Shown here in pieces: positions 1 through 10,529 of a stretch of DNA of 64,000 bases. Under the pieces are notes generated by a model. That model was not told where the DNA came from and made no database searches. It saw only the letters and a list, made by a program, of their open reading frames with translations. The DNA lies in the NCBI RefSeq assembly GCF_014898055.3, contig NW_023601104.1, forward strand, positions 42,410,210-42,474,209, given 5' to 3'. A program made the position numbers and the translations under genes. This DNA is from Talpa occidentalis (lineage: Eukaryota > Chordata > Mammalia > Eulipotyphla > Talpidae). Positions within the stretch are counted from its first letter, which is position 1; every line of letters starts with the position of its first letter.

Positions 1-250
1 TTGAAAAATGTTTTCATATCTGAAGGAGTTAGTTCAAAACGAATATTTAAAAGTAAATTAATTACTGCTGTTGGTAATATTGGTAAAATGACTATCTCTA
101 AAAATTAGTGCAAGTGGCCCAGATTCTAAATGAAAGAGATCTCTATGTCTGTGTCTTTGCCTTTGTGTCTTTTGTCTCCAGAGGGTTGCTGTGTTAAAAT
201 TATTATAAATTGAGCCTAGATAAATTCTAATTAAAAAAGAAACAATTTTT

Positions 251-316
251 GAGATGGAGATCTAAAATTTTTGAGATGGAGATCTAAAATTTTTGAGATG
301 GAGATCTAAAATTTTG
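251..316 (+). repeat. 22-bp tandem repeat, three units
   Basis: The unit gagatggagatctaaaatt(tt) is present three times with a 22-base period. The matching place in the second duplication copy (about 59,488) has one unit, so the array expanded in copy 1 or collapsed in copy 2. Nothing else is seen in the first 348 bases. Confidence 0.9.
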
Positions 317-348
317 ATGGGGAACCTAGTTCAAAACGTAATGGTTTA

Positions 349-573
349 GGGCCTCCCTTGTGGCGCAAGGGGTTAAGATGCAACCCATGAAGCAATCCTC
401 AGCCTCTGCAGCACAGGTTCGATCCCTGGCCGACCACGGAGCAACCCACATGGCACAGCAGATCTCTCCTGACTCCCCTGCTGCTCCCCTCAGCAGTGTA
501 TTTCAGTCAGTCTGCCTGTTCTGTTCCCCACTCTGTCTCTGGTGAATCCTCTCACCCCCCACACCTTTGGCCT
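349..573 (+). mobile_element. tRNA-derived SINE, 5' part (split by LTR)
   Basis: The SINE head gggcctcccttgtggcgcaa, a B-box-like ggttcgatccc and the body acatggcacagcagatctc are visible. The element stops at ...tttggcct, where an LTR is inserted. Its tail (cctgtaccccagttcttgtatgcataaataaa) resumes at 1,219. Open frames here are SINE sequence and not genes. Confidence 0.9.
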
Positions 574-1218
574 TGACGCTGGCGTGTGTAACAACTGCTG
601 CCGCTTTACCACGAGTTCTTGTCTTGCGAAACCGTAGAAAGGAATTCACAGACTTTTTGGAGTAAGTAAGCAGAGAGAGACAAATCTTGTCTTTGAAAGG
701 AGAGTTTTATTTAGGAAGAAAAGAGACAAAGAAGAAAGACTCCCAGGTATAAGGTACCTGGGAGGGGCCGAGATGAGCCGATAGGGGATATTACTTTAGG
801 AATATATACTTTCTCTCTCTCATTATGTTAAAATTTCAGTCTCTCTTCCTGATTGGCTAACTCCCAGAGGGTACTAAGTGGGGGAATTTCACATTCCTTA
901 TCTAACAGTTTTTTTCTTTCCCCATTTGTTATGCTTATCGCTTTACCTTTATGGTCTAGTCCTCCAAGTGAGCATCTCTACACTTTATCTTATCATCTGA
1001 AGAAAACCAGGACCATCCTTAACAATATTGTCCGTGATCCTAGGATGTTTGTTTTTCCCTTATTGTTAACAATGGTCCTAGGATGTTTGTTTTTCCCAGT
1101 GGAATTGGTTACTTTTCCTTGGTTGTCCTTATCTCTGAAGCCTCCCTAAATTCTTCAGAGGTCCCCTCCTGCACTGTCCCTAAAACTGCCTAATAACCCT
1201 AGCTTGCCCTGTGTCTCA
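574..1218 (-). mobile_element. Solo LTR inserted in a SINE
   Basis: A 645-bp insertion begins TGACGC and ends GTCTCA, so it has TG...CA ends on either strand. It is flanked by the 4-base direct repeat gcct (570-573 and 1,219-1,222). An AATAAA signal is on the minus strand (complement of 706-711), giving an R-U5-like end towards 574. A 4-base target duplication is usual for class I (gammaretrovirus-like) endogenous elements. No internal retroviral genes are present. The second duplication copy lacks it. Confidence 0.82.
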
Positions 1219-1265
1219 GCCTGTACCCCAGTTCTTGTATGCATAAATAAATAAATGTTTAAAAA
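1219..1265 (+). mobile_element. SINE 3' tail (continuation of 349-573)
   Basis: This is the tail of the interrupted SINE, ending in the (aaat)n and A-rich segment that closes the family's members. It follows the right-hand gcct target duplication of the LTR directly. Confidence 0.88.
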
Positions 1266-1542
1266 AACGAAGAGCTTGTGTATTTTCTTGATTTCCCGAA
1301 AGACTGCATACTGCGCATGCTCCTGCACTTCTTCCCACTTGACAGCATAGGGAACACGGCATGTCTAGAAAAACATACTGTCTACCAAACCTGACTAACC
1401 TTCCGGAGACCACATGGGCAAAGAAAATGTAAACAAATGAGAAACGCACTCAGAGAGATGACTAGCCGGAAAAACTGTGATTTTTCAATGGGGAAAGGTT
1501 AGCAATAAACTGCAAGAAAAACAAACTCTACAATCTAATTTT

Positions 1543-1816
1543 ATTTTTTAATTTTAAATATTTATTTATGCATACAAGAACTGGGGTACAGGGCAGAGGT
1601 GAGGGGGGAGGTGAGAGGATTCACCAGCGATAGAGCGGGGAGCAGAACAGATGGACTGACTGAAATACACTGCTGAGGGGAGCAGTGGGCGAGACAGGAG
1701 AGGTCTGCTGCGCCATGTGGGTAGATGCCTGGCCGGGATTCAACTTGTGCTGCAGAGGGTACCGGCTGCTTCATAGTGCCGCGTCTTTACCCCTTGTGCT
1801 ACCCAGGAGGCCCTTC
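1543..1816 (-). mobile_element. tRNA-derived SINE, antisense
   Basis: Reverse orientation: tail tatttatttatgcatacaag first, head ...cccaggaggccc last (1,813). It is flanked by the direct repeat caatctaatttt (1,531-1,542 and 1,817-1,828). The orthologous-position copy is at 60,862-61,225. Confidence 0.88.
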
Positions 1817-1828
1817 AATCTAATTTTT

Positions 1829-2044
1829 TTTTTAAAGATTTATTTATTTATGCATACAAGAACTGGGGTACAGGCCAGAGACAGACTGGGGAAGAGAACT
1901 GGCGATTGACGGAGATACATCGCTGAGGGGAGCAGCAGGGGAGAGAGCTGCGCCATGTGGGCTGCTCCCTGGCCCCAGGGATCACGTGGCTGCAGGTGCC
2001 TTCATAGTGCTGCGTCTTAACCCCTTTAGCCACCAGGGAGGCCC
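1829..2044 (-). mobile_element. tRNA-derived SINE, antisense, shortened
   Basis: This second antisense SINE abuts the previous one. It has tail, middle and head (ccaccagggaggcccc) but a shortened body. The same element is at 61,240-61,461 in the second duplication copy. Confidence 0.87.
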
Positions 2045-2100
2045 CTAACGTTCAATTTTAGTTGGGAGAGTCCCGGACTTCGCCTGGGTACTCTCTACTT

Positions 2101-2326
2101 ATTATTATTATTTTTTTTTAATACACGCACAGGGTACAGTCAGAAGCGCGGGAGGGTGAGAGAATTCCCCAGAGCCAGAGCGGGGAGCAGAGCAGGCAGA
2201 AGGACCGAAGGACACTGCTGAGGGGAGCAGCGGGCGGCAGGAGAGGTCTGCGCGCCCTGTGGGGTCGAACCGTCACTGAAGAAGCAGCGGGCAGCTTCGC
2301 AGCCCAGCGCTCAACCGCTGCGCCCC
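2101..2326 (-). mobile_element. tRNA-derived SINE (gttgagcgct subfamily), antisense
   Basis: This element has the other head type, seen antisense as gcgctcaaccgctgcgcc, and tail acgcacagggtacagtcag. It is flanked by gggtactctctactt (2,086-2,100) and gggtactctccactt (2,327-2,341), a 15-base target duplication with one mismatch. The outermost head bases are missing. It is also in the second duplication copy, so it predates the duplication. It lies just upstream of the U1 distal element. Confidence 0.9.
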
Positions 2327-2394
2327 GGGTACTCTCCACTTTCCTAGCACCGTTGTGGAAAGCACCCCGACCACGCGCATGTGGGGCGTGGCGT

Positions 2395-2402
2395 ATGTAG
2401 AT
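2395..2402 (+). promoter_or_regulatory. U1 distal sequence element (octamer-like)
   Basis: The octamer-like atgtagat lies 231 bases upstream of the U1 start. Mammalian U1 genes carry an octamer-type distal element for Oct-1/SNAPc activation at about this distance. The same site is at the same distance in the second U1 copy. Confidence 0.65.
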
Positions 2403-2563
2403 GAGCAGCGCGCGGAGGAGGCTGGGCCTGCTGCGCTGGGCCCTGCGCGAGCTGGTGTGGGGGCGCCCGTGCCCCCCGGAGCGCTTTCGGGCCGGGCGAG
2501 GTCGGGGCGAGGTCGGGGCGAGGGCCGTCGCGGGCGTCGGGGCGGGCGGGCGGCGCGAGGCGA

Positions 2564-2586
2564 GCGACCGTGTGTGAAGAGCGAGG
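2564..2586 (+). promoter_or_regulatory. U1 proximal sequence element (PSE)
   Basis: The core gaccgtgtgtgaagagcgag lies at about -62 to -40 from the U1 start. It closely resembles the SNAPc-bound PSE of mammalian U1 genes as I recall it. No TATA box follows, as expected for an RNA polymerase II snRNA gene. The element is unchanged in the second copy. Confidence 0.75.
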
Positions 2587-2625
2587 CGAGGGGCGGGCTG
2601 CGGGTGTCGGCGGGGCGAGCAGCTC

Positions 2626-2789
2626 ATACTTACCTGGCAGGGGAGACACCATGATCACGATGGTGGTTTTCCCAGGGCGAGGCTCATCCATTGCACTCCG
2701 GGTGTGCTGACCCCTGCGATTTCCCCAAATGTGGGAAACTCGACTGCATAATTTGTGGTAGTGGGGGACTGCGTTCGCGCTCTCCCCCG
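2626..2789 (+). ncRNA. RNU1: U1 small nuclear RNA, copy 1
   Basis: This 164-nt match has the same length as human U1. U1 is the spliceosomal RNA that pairs with 5' splice sites through its 5' end, here intact as atacttacctg. The U1A loop II (attgcactcc) and the Sm site (aatttgtgg) are intact. Against human U1 as I recall it, differences are at about positions 22, 36, 60, 77, 157 and 163. Position 36 (A to T) lies in loop I (gatcacgatg), where U1-70K binds, so this copy may be a variant U1. PSE, distal element and 3' box are all present, which argues against a processed pseudogene. Confidence 0.93.
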
Positions 2790-2796
2790 GTTATCT

Positions 2797-2813
2797 GTGA
2801 CTAAAGTAAGACT
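2797..2813 (+). terminator. U1 3' box
   Basis: gactaaagtaaga, about 8 bases past the RNA end, resembles the snRNA 3'-end box (GTTT-N-AAAR-NN-AGA) that directs Integrator cleavage. It is conserved in the second copy. Confidence 0.55.
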
Positions 2814-3194
2814 TTTAAGAGTTTCAGCCCACGAATTTTACCGTTTTTAATTGTGTCGATTATGGCTGGTTCAACCTTAAGGTCCTGGCTGTCTTTCTCA
2901 GGGCGGGTGGGATTCTCATGAAACTGTAAAATACTCTCTGCGCTTCTGTTTCCTAAATTGCGTCACGTTGTTTTTGTTTAGTGGTGTTTGAAGTGTGGTC
3001 GCTGAAAGAAGCAACCTCCGCAAAGTTTTAAGGATACTGTTCTCTAGGTTTCTCATTTTTTGCGGGATTCGTGATTCACAATCAGTGTTTCAACAACATG
3101 CCCAGTAAACAATACGCCCATTGAAGTCTAGGAGCTCGGGTTACAGCACACTGTTTAATTTTTTATTTTTATTTATTTATTTATTTTTTAATAG

Positions 3195-3479
3195 GGGCAT
3201 TTTTTTTTTTATTTATTTATTTGTTTTGTTTTGTTTTGTTTATGCAAGCACTGGGTACAGTCAGAAGCGCGGGAGGGTGAGAGAATTCACCAGAGCCAGA
3301 GCAGGCAGAAGGACTGAAGTACACTGCTGAGGGGAGCAGCGGGCGGCAGGAGAGGTCTGCGCGCCATGTGGGGCCCTCCTTCGGTGGCCGGGGAGCAGCT
3401 GGGGATCGAACCGGCGCTGCAGAGGCTGCGGGCAGCTTCGCAACCCAGCGCTCAACCGCTGCGCCACCGGGGAGGCCCC
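3195..3479 (-). mobile_element. tRNA-derived SINE (gttgagcgct subfamily), antisense
   Basis: Antisense SINE with a T-rich (A-tail complement) start, tgggtacagtcagaagcg, and a complete head complement ...cgctgcgccaccggggaggcccc at the right. It is absent from the corresponding place in the second duplication copy, which is close to where the duplication ends. From 3,480 to 3,770 no gene is seen. Confidence 0.88.
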
Positions 3480-3769
3480 TATTTCCTAGAGTTTTGACTT
3501 AGATTGTTTCCAGTATTTGTAAGTATGAGAAAATGCTGGTTAGCATTTTTACAAAGTGTATGTGTGTCAAAGCGTTTCCTTAGGTCATGTCTCAAAACCT
3601 GAATTACTATTTCTTTTAATACAGACACACACATATATAATATCCCAAATGCTAACAGCTAAATTCAGAAGGGCGATACCAACTTGTTTTCTCCGAATGA
3701 GCGAGGACCCCTATTTCAGCGGGTTCTTGCGCCCACGTCATTCTATCTCCCCATCTTCAGGGCTGTGAC

Positions 3770-4300
3770 ATGACACACTCCGGCTTCCTGCTCCCCCTCT
3801 GCGCGGGCCTCCCGCTGCCCTATGACTCTCCGGGCTGTGTCCCCGCCCTGGCCCGGCTGAGCCCCCCCTCCGCCGGGGCTCCTTCCCTCCCGCCAGTGTC
3901 TCCCCTCGGCCGCACCGCCCCTCCGCGCCACCAGGCGGCGCGCGCCGCTGCTCCGCCCCTGGTTTCCCCCGCGAGCCTCTCCTTCCTCAGCCTTGCCCCG
4001 CCCCCTGCGTGTGGATGTCCCGTCCCTGCGCGCTGACGCGAGCGTGGTGGCTGGAGCAAAAGTGGCGGAGCCACTGACGCCAGGAGCGCCCACCCCGGCG
4101 GAGCGGGCCCGCGTGCCGAAGAAGGAGAAGCCCCGGGGGCAAAGCACAGGCGGGGGGAGCGCGCGCCGCCTGGTGGTGAGGCGGGGAAATGCGGTCTCGC
4201 GGGGAATCATGAGGAGGCGCCGGGGCGGTCAAGGCCAGGGCGGGCGGAGCGGGACGCCCGTTCTCTCACTGTGGGGGGGTGGGGCAGCGGGATTGGGGGG
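3770..4300. promoter_or_regulatory. CpG island with inverted CTCF-like pair
   Basis: This block is very GC- and CpG-rich. It contains gccaccaggcggcgcgc (3,929-3,945) and, inverted, gcgcgccgcctggtggtg (4,161-4,178), two near-matches to the CTCF core in opposite orientation about 230 bases apart. No coding exon is recognised. The long GC-rich open frames on both strands look like composition artefacts. It could be a promoter of an unrecognised transcript. Confidence 0.55.
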
Positions 4301-4499
4301 CCCTCTGTGGCTGCGGGTCAGTGTTCCCCAGCGTGTCTTTAATGCACATGGACACGATCTGCTGTTTTAATGGCTGCGAAAATTTTAGGTTAATAGCGTT
4401 TTCAGAGATGTGGGCTCTTCGCCTCCATTTCCGTTTGATTTTCTAAACTTCAGCCGCAGCAGGACGGGCGGGGGCGCCCCCGTGAGCACCCCGGGGCTT

Positions 4500-4660
4500 T
4501 CCCGCTTGCCCCTGGCCCTGGAGCGCACCCCCCTGCACCCGCACCTGCAGCCCTGTCCCCTCCCCGAAGCCCCGCCCCAGCCCCTGCACCCCCTGCCCCT
4601 GCTGCCCCTGCAGCCCCGCCCCTGCCCCTGCAGCCCCGCCCCGCCCTGCCCCAACACTGG
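4500..4660 (+). repeat. C-rich degenerate minisatellite
   Basis: An irregular tandem array of cccctgc / cagccccgcc units. It produces long proline/leucine- and glycine-rich open frames on both strands that are not genes. From 4,720 to 5,330 there is unique sequence with nothing recognised, apart from a fair splice-donor-like aaggtaagg at about 4,773. Confidence 0.7.
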
Positions 4661-5331
4661 CTCCTCCCTCCCCAGTAGCGGGGCTCGCCTTGGCACTTGC
4701 TTCTCCGGACTTGGGGTGAAGTCCTGGCCTGTGAGAACCCGGTTTCTTCAGGAACCACCCCAGAGCAAGGGAAAGGTAAGGTCATCTCCCTGCCCATGGC
4801 TGACTGCAGAGCAGTGAGTCAGGGGACCCAGGGCTGGGCGGGCTGGCTGTGGAGAGCTCTGCGCGGGTCATTTTGGGTCCTGGAGGAACATGGGGGTCAG
4901 GACATACCTGAGTGTGACCCTGTGGGTGCCCAGCGCCCCTGAATGAAAGCGCATGCCCCGTGTTTGCTCCCGGCTCCTCCCTGCTGCACTGATCAACCCC
5001 CGGAATGGGTTTTCTGGGCTCTCCATTCTGTTCCATAGTTGTGTGTGTGTTTTATTTCTGTGGACTTAGAATATAATTTGGAGAATGTATTGTAAACTTT
5101 TCTGGGGCTGACATCCCCCTCCCCATGCCAGGTCTAGCAGGCAGGAGGGAAGAGTCGAGTCCCAGTCTCCCGGGGTACAGGTTCTGACCCAGTGGGTTGT
5201 GTGGTGCCTGGGGCTCTGCATTTCTCATGGGGTCTGAGATGCTGCCTGGGCCTGGGCCCACGTCTGGGGGCAGAGGCATCATTACCTGTTGTGCAGGTGA
5301 TGCGGCCATTCAGGGCCTTGAAGGGGGATTT

Positions 5332-5822
5332 TGTTAGGGGGAAAGGATGTCCTGCGCTAATCCCATACAGGCTTTGTGGACTCCACCCCCACTCCAGACC
5401 AAAGCCATCAGGACATTGGGAAAGACAAATCCCACCAAAGGGATCACCACCAAAGGGAAGGTGGCTGGGACCTGAGGGTGGAGTTAAGCAGCCAGGTTGG
5501 GTATAAAAACTAAACACGTGGGCCTTGGGGGCTCTCGCTTGCTATCGCTGGCCTCCTGGCTTCACGGCTCCTGGCTTGCGGCCAGTTCTCAGAGTGCCAT
5601 TTGGGATTCCTGATCGGCGGATCGGGAAGGACGCATTTAAAACTTTTGTCTCCCACTTTTCTCCCTGAGCTGTACATTTCCTTATTTCCCCTTCCCTTGA
5701 AAATAAACCTTTTATTAACCTTTCGTGTGTGCCTGCAGTAGAGCATTGATAATGCCTTTAAAGTGCGCGAGTGAGGACCCACAGTCAGGCACCCCATTTT
5801 GTATCGGGGCTGCCCTATAACA
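5332..5822 (+). mobile_element. Solo LTR, family A, copy 1
   Basis: A 491-bp LTR beginning tgttaggggg and ending ctataaca. It has a TATA box (gtataaaaac, 5,501) and a poly(A) signal AATAAA (5,702-5,707) followed by about 115 bases of U5-like sequence. The flanking 4 bases are attt and gttt, so the target duplication is imperfect. It is highly similar to 11,309-11,791. No retroviral genes are adjacent. Confidence 0.82.
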
Positions 5823-6242
5823 GTTTGACCCTGGAAACTGCCTCATGAGGCGATTTCTGAATAACCCTTGAATAGAATCCAGACTTTCCTGAGCCTTGAG
5901 TGACCAGGAGCCACACGACCTGCCATACTCTGGCTACAAGTCTTTGGTTTTCTAAAATGGGTTATTATTGACTGATTCAGTGTATTGAAATCAGTGGCCC
6001 TCTGCATCACTGAAGGACCAACCTGAGAAACCTGCAGCTGTGACAGCTGGGCGCCATCACCAATCGGGGTGGAAAGTTTCTTCATGGGGAGTATGTGAGA
6101 TGCTGAAGGGCCCTTTTCTAAGCTCTTGAGATCTTTTCGCTATAGATAGTGCTGAGAGGATTCCTCCTATTTTGGGGATTGTGTGAACCACAGTGACTCA
6201 TGTGGGAACTGGACATTTTGGAGATAATCCACTTTATCTTTC

Positions 6243-6500
6243 TTTTTTAAAGCTTTTATTTTTTTCATAGAAGAACTGGTGTGCAGGCCAGAGGTGTGGG
6301 ATGGTGAGATGATTCACCAGAGACACAGCAGGGAGTAAAACAGGCAGATCTACTGAGATACACTGCTGAGGGGAGCATCAGGCGAGATAGGAGAGGTCTG
6401 CTGCACTATGTGGGTAGCTCCCTGGCCAGGATTGAACTCAGACCATTTTGGTGACAGCACTGAGATTTAACCACTAAGCCACTTGGGGGTGGGGGGAGGC
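6243..6500 (-). mobile_element. tRNA-derived SINE, antisense, old copy
   Basis: This diverged antisense SINE has agaactggtgtgcaggccag, a central cactgctgaggggagc, and a degenerate head ending taagccacttggg. It has many more substitutions than the other members. Confidence 0.75.
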
Positions 6501-6604
6501 TGCACTTTAACTTTAATGTGTTAAACTGATGTTACCTCCTTCCTTGCCAATCCCTCTGTTATGCTCGCTTTGGAAAGAAGTTGAATTTCTCTGGAGAGGA
6601 GAAA

Positions 6605-6770
6605 GGAATCAGCATTTATTGAGCACCTGCTGGAGCAACAAGTTCATCACTTTAGGTACGTGATCTGCATTAATGGACGCTGTAGAGATATTATTCCTAC
6701 CCTGTCGTCATGGACCCTGAGGTCCAAAAGGGATCAGTGACTTCTCTGAGATCCAAAAATAAGCACAAGG
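6605..6770 (-). repeat. MIR-like ancient SINE fragment
   Basis: catttattgagcacctgctg followed by a degraded ...attattcctaccctgtcg...gaccctgaggtcc segment matches the antisense MIR core and tail pattern. From 6,770 to 7,300 nothing else is recognised. Confidence 0.55.
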
Positions 6771-7302
6771 GCCAGATATATTTGGACTCCCAAATCTTTG
6801 TATTTTGTACTGAACCAGAGGTTTTAAAATGAAGGTAAATTGTAAACCTCTTGGAGGCCAGGGGGAGGGAAGGCGTGTGGGCATCCCCACCCATCCTCAG
6901 AACAGGTCCTTGGGTGCTGGGCATCCTCCTCCATGAGGAAGGAGCTTCGGCCTAAAACAAGACAGAACAAAACTTTCACGTTTCATTGTACCACGTGAAG
7001 ATTCTGCCATTAACATTGAACTTGAATGACTTCATAGTTTTAGAATGGCTCTAATCCCAAACAGGATTGCTACTTGCAAGAGACCGCAGTTAAAAATAGC
7101 CTTTTTCTAATGATTCCCACGAAGCAGGCTTAATTGCTGCACCTACCAGAGAAAATTCCCAGAGATCTAGACAATTGGTGAGGAGGGGATGCCTCGGCAG
7201 TGCCTGCAGCATTGTTCAGGATGAGACCCCCTTTAGGAACATTTATTTATTTATATTGCCTTAGGGTCTACCCCTTCCTTAAAGACCATCTCTTTTCTTC
7301 TT

Positions 7303-7589
7303 CTTTTTTTTTTTTTTTTAAAAAAAGATAGATTTATTTATTTATTTATACAAGAATGGGGTATAGGCCAGAAGCGGGGGAGGGTGAGAGGAGTCACCAG
7401 AGACAGAGCGGGGAGCAGAACAGGCAGATTGACTGAAATACACTGATGAGGGGAGCAGTGAGGGAGACAGGAGAGGTCTGCTGTGCCATATGGGCATCTC
7501 TGTGGCCGGTGGGGATCGAACCGGCACTGCAGAGGCTGCGGACAGCTTCACAGCGCTGTGCTCCACCACCCATGCCACCAGGGAGGCCC
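7303..7589 (-). mobile_element. tRNA-derived SINE, antisense
   Basis: Full-length antisense SINE: T-rich start, tttatacaagaatggggtat, body, ggggatcgaaccggcactgc (B-box complement) and head ...gccaccagggaggccc. It sits directly beside the antisense LINE-1 fragment. Confidence 0.88.
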
Positions 7590-7609
7590 TTCTCTTCTTT
7601 TCTTACATA

Positions 7610-8981
7610 GTTGTTCATTTTTGTCTAGTTGTTGGTTTCTCCCCTCAGGGGTGGTCCCCATAGTTCTCCCACCACCATAGCGCCCATGTGCTCTTCCCTC
7701 CCCTCTGTTCACCACCCTCCTTCCCCCTCCCTGCTAAATGCCTCAGGTCTTGGCCAGCCGGCTAGGGTTGTCTTTTTCTTTATCTTTTGTTGTTTCTCTA
7801 TATTTCACACGTAAGTGAAACCATCTGATATTTACCTTTCTCCTGCCTTATTGTGGCTAGCCTCATCCCTTCCAGCTCCATCCATATCACCACAAGCGGC
7901 ATGAATTTGTCTTTTTTGATTGCAGAGTAATATTCCCTGGTGTAACTATACCACAACATTTTGATCCGTTCATCTGTCTTCTGGCATTTGAGTTGTTTCC
8001 ATGTCATGGCTATTGTAAATAGTGCTGCAATAAGCACAGGAGTTCAGGTTTCCTGTTTGTTTGTTTGTTTTTTTTTTAATATTTTTTGTATTTTGTTTTT
8101 GTTTTTTGTCCCTTAGGTAGATTCCTAGGAGTGGAATGCTGGATCATATGTAGATCTGTTTTCAGTGTTCTGTGGAACCTCCACACAGCTGCCCATAGTG
8201 GCTGGACCAGTTTGCACTCCCATCAGCGGTGTCAGAGGCTCCTTTCTCTCCGCCGCTTCTCCAGCATTTGTTGTTCCCAGTTTTCCTTTTTTAACGTGGA
8301 GCATTCTCACTGGAGTGAGGTGGTCGCTCATTGTGGTTTTGATTTGCATTTCCCTGATACTAGTGATGGTGAATGTTTTTTCTATGCCTGTTGGCCATTT
8401 GTATTTCTTCTTTGGAGAAGTGTCTTTCTACCTCTGCCCCTTTTTTGGACTGGGTTGCTTGTTTTTGTTGAGTCGTGTAAGCTCTTTGTAGATCTTTGAT
8501 ATCAGTCCCTTAGCTGTCATGCGGTGTGCTGATATTTCCCCCCATTCGGCAGGTGTCTCTGTGTTGACCGCCTGTGGCTGTAGCCCCAACTGTCTACATT
8601 CTCTCTGGTTTCCTTGCTTCTGGAGAAGAAGCCTCAAAGACGTTTCTGAGGATCATGTCATTGAGTGTTGGCCTGTGTTCACTTCTGTATATTCTATGGG
8701 GCCAGGTTTCACATGAAGTCTTTCATCCACTTGACTTGGTTTGTATATGGTGTGAGGTAGTGGTCTAGTTTCATTCTTTTGCATGTTGCAGTCCAGGTTC
8801 CCCCGCACCATTTATGGAAGAGGCTATTCTTGTTCCAATGTATATTCTTTGCTCCTGTGTCATTGGTTAGTTCGCCATTGGTCTCTGTGTCTGTTTTTGT
8901 TCCAATACTGTTTTCATTATATATCTTTGTAGTATTCTTTGATGTCTCAGAGTGTAATACCTCGTGGGTCTGCTGCTCCTA
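7610..8981 (-). mobile_element. LINE-1 fragment, antisense (ORF2 C-terminus and 3' UTR)
   Basis: Minus-strand reading gives the LINE-1 ORF2 C-terminus in pieces: MQIKTTMSDHLTPVRM (8,125-8,349) and MLIAALFTIAMTWKQLKCQ (7,798-8,037). The 3' UTR follows towards 7,610. Stops and frameshifts break the frame. The fragment's right edge meets an LTR at about 8,982. The 3' UTR is of a different type from that directly after ORF2 in the 40.8-46.1 kb element. Confidence 0.88.
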
Positions 8982-9645
8982 ATGTTACAGGGCAGGGAGA
9001 GGGGCAGCCCAGAACCCCACAAACCTGCGTATTCTATATAGGGTTCTGCCATCCGCCACATTAACACAAAAATGAGACTTTAATGGGAAGGAACTTTAAT
9101 AAAATTAGGAAACAATACAGGAAAGGCAAAGAATCTAAAAGTTTCTAAATCAAGTACCCAAAGTTACCGGTCCCCTCGTGGGTAAAACTCCATCCAAATG
9201 GGATTGGCCCAGAGCAAGGCCCCAAAGCATGCCACAAGTCTAAAGCTTCTTCCAGTGGGGATCCATAGAAAAGGGTCAGAAACAACCAGAACCACTGATA
9301 CCATCAAGCCTAAACTGAAGCCTTAAACAGGAGAAAAACAACTCAGCTCCACCCAAAACAATTTTGTTCCACCTAAACCTGTCCCCCCTGCCAACCCAAT
9401 TTTCCTGCCTAACCTCTCCTCACCCTATAAAAGGGACATCTCTCCTCACAACGGGTGTGGCTTCACGGACCCCCACGTTAGGTCTGTGAGGTCTGCCCGG
9501 GGCGCAATAAATTTTTCCTTTCTTTGAGAAATTTAGCCTGGCTCTCCTTTTCTTTACCGCGCCGAACCTTTCACACCCCATGGCAGGAAGGACCCCGTTC
9601 GTCTAACTCAACCACGGGCTAGCTAGAACACATCTCGGCACATAC
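8982..9645 (+). mobile_element. LTR (different family), right end uncertain
   Basis: It begins tgttacagggcag where LINE-1 similarity stops. It has a TATA box (cctataaaagg, 9,425), a poly(A) signal gcaataaat (9,507-9,512) and a GT-rich U5-like region. I could not find a clean target duplication, so the right end is approximate. From 9,650 to 10,430 no gene is seen. Confidence 0.55.
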
Positions 9646-10529
9646 CAGAGGTTTCATGAGCCCATTGTTGTTTTGAAGGGTTGAGTGGATGAAAGATGGT
9701 CTTTAATACAATCAATTATTCCGTTTTATTTTCTTAAAGATTTATTTATCTATGGTTCTGGTGTCAGGGTCATCTTGTCTTTTTCTATGTGGGCTTCCTC
9801 ATTCCTGGCCCCTGCATCGACCTTTCAGGGGGTTAATTCTAGAAGCTTCTTTAGAGGAGCTGGAATGTCAAAGCCCAGTGGCCACAGCTCCATGAGAACA
9901 TAGAAAACCAGGGAAGAGCCTGATCGCAGCAGCTCAAATCACAGCCTCAGAGCGTCCTTCCCCTGCGGGATGTGAAAATCATCCTCTTTGGGGAGAAGGC
10001 TCAGCCATCCCAGCTGTCCCCTGCAATATATAGCACATAGTAGGCTGGTTATAAAAGTGTCTTGAGCGATGGGGACAGTTGTGACCAGATCTTTGAGAAC
10101 AAACTTGTCCATTCTTTCATTCATTCATTCAACAACCCAAGAGTGGGCAGGTTTTATGCCAGGGGCTCACAAAAAGTGTCTTATCTAAAGCGATACTGGA
10201 AACAGCAAACCGCTTATAATTTACACAGCGGATTATATTTAAAAGCATGGCTTCTTGTCATTTAAAAAAATGTCACCCACAGCTCACTTTTCAAGTGTTT
10301 ATAATTCCAATTAGTGTATAACACAGCCATTCTCTATTTGTGTGCATTTCTGTAATATCCTTCTTGTTACTCCACCTCACAACATAAAAGCCAGGGCCTG
10401 ACAATTACATCCCCCTACCACCCCACATATACCTCTATGTCACCCCGCATCACCCCTGCTTCCCCCAGCCCGGGAGCCAGCTGGGGGGAGGGAGGGAGGT
10501 CCCTGCAGACTGTTCCAAGCAGCTCTCGG

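Larger units (their letters stand above)
1..3170. repeat. Segmental duplication, copy 1 (U1-bearing)
   Basis: This block is nearly identical, in the same orientation, to 59,239-62,588. Matching landmarks are the opening ttgaaaaatgttttcat, the SINE at 349, the SINE trio at 1.5-2.3 kb, the U1 promoter and the U1 RNA. Homology runs to the first base of the window, so the duplication extends further left. The copies differ by insertions: copy 1 alone has a 645-bp LTR, copy 2 alone has an extra SINE and a LINE-1 fragment. After about 3,170 the two diverge. Confidence 0.93.

Noticed and set aside
360..545. 61-codon frame starting MAQGVKMQPMKQSSASAA
   Set aside because: Entirely SINE sequence; similar frames recur in every SINE copy.
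2118..2627. 169-codon antisense frame across the U1 promoter
   Set aside because: It covers a SINE and the CpG-rich U1 promoter, recurs at 61,534-62,043 through the duplication, and has no protein similarity I recognise.
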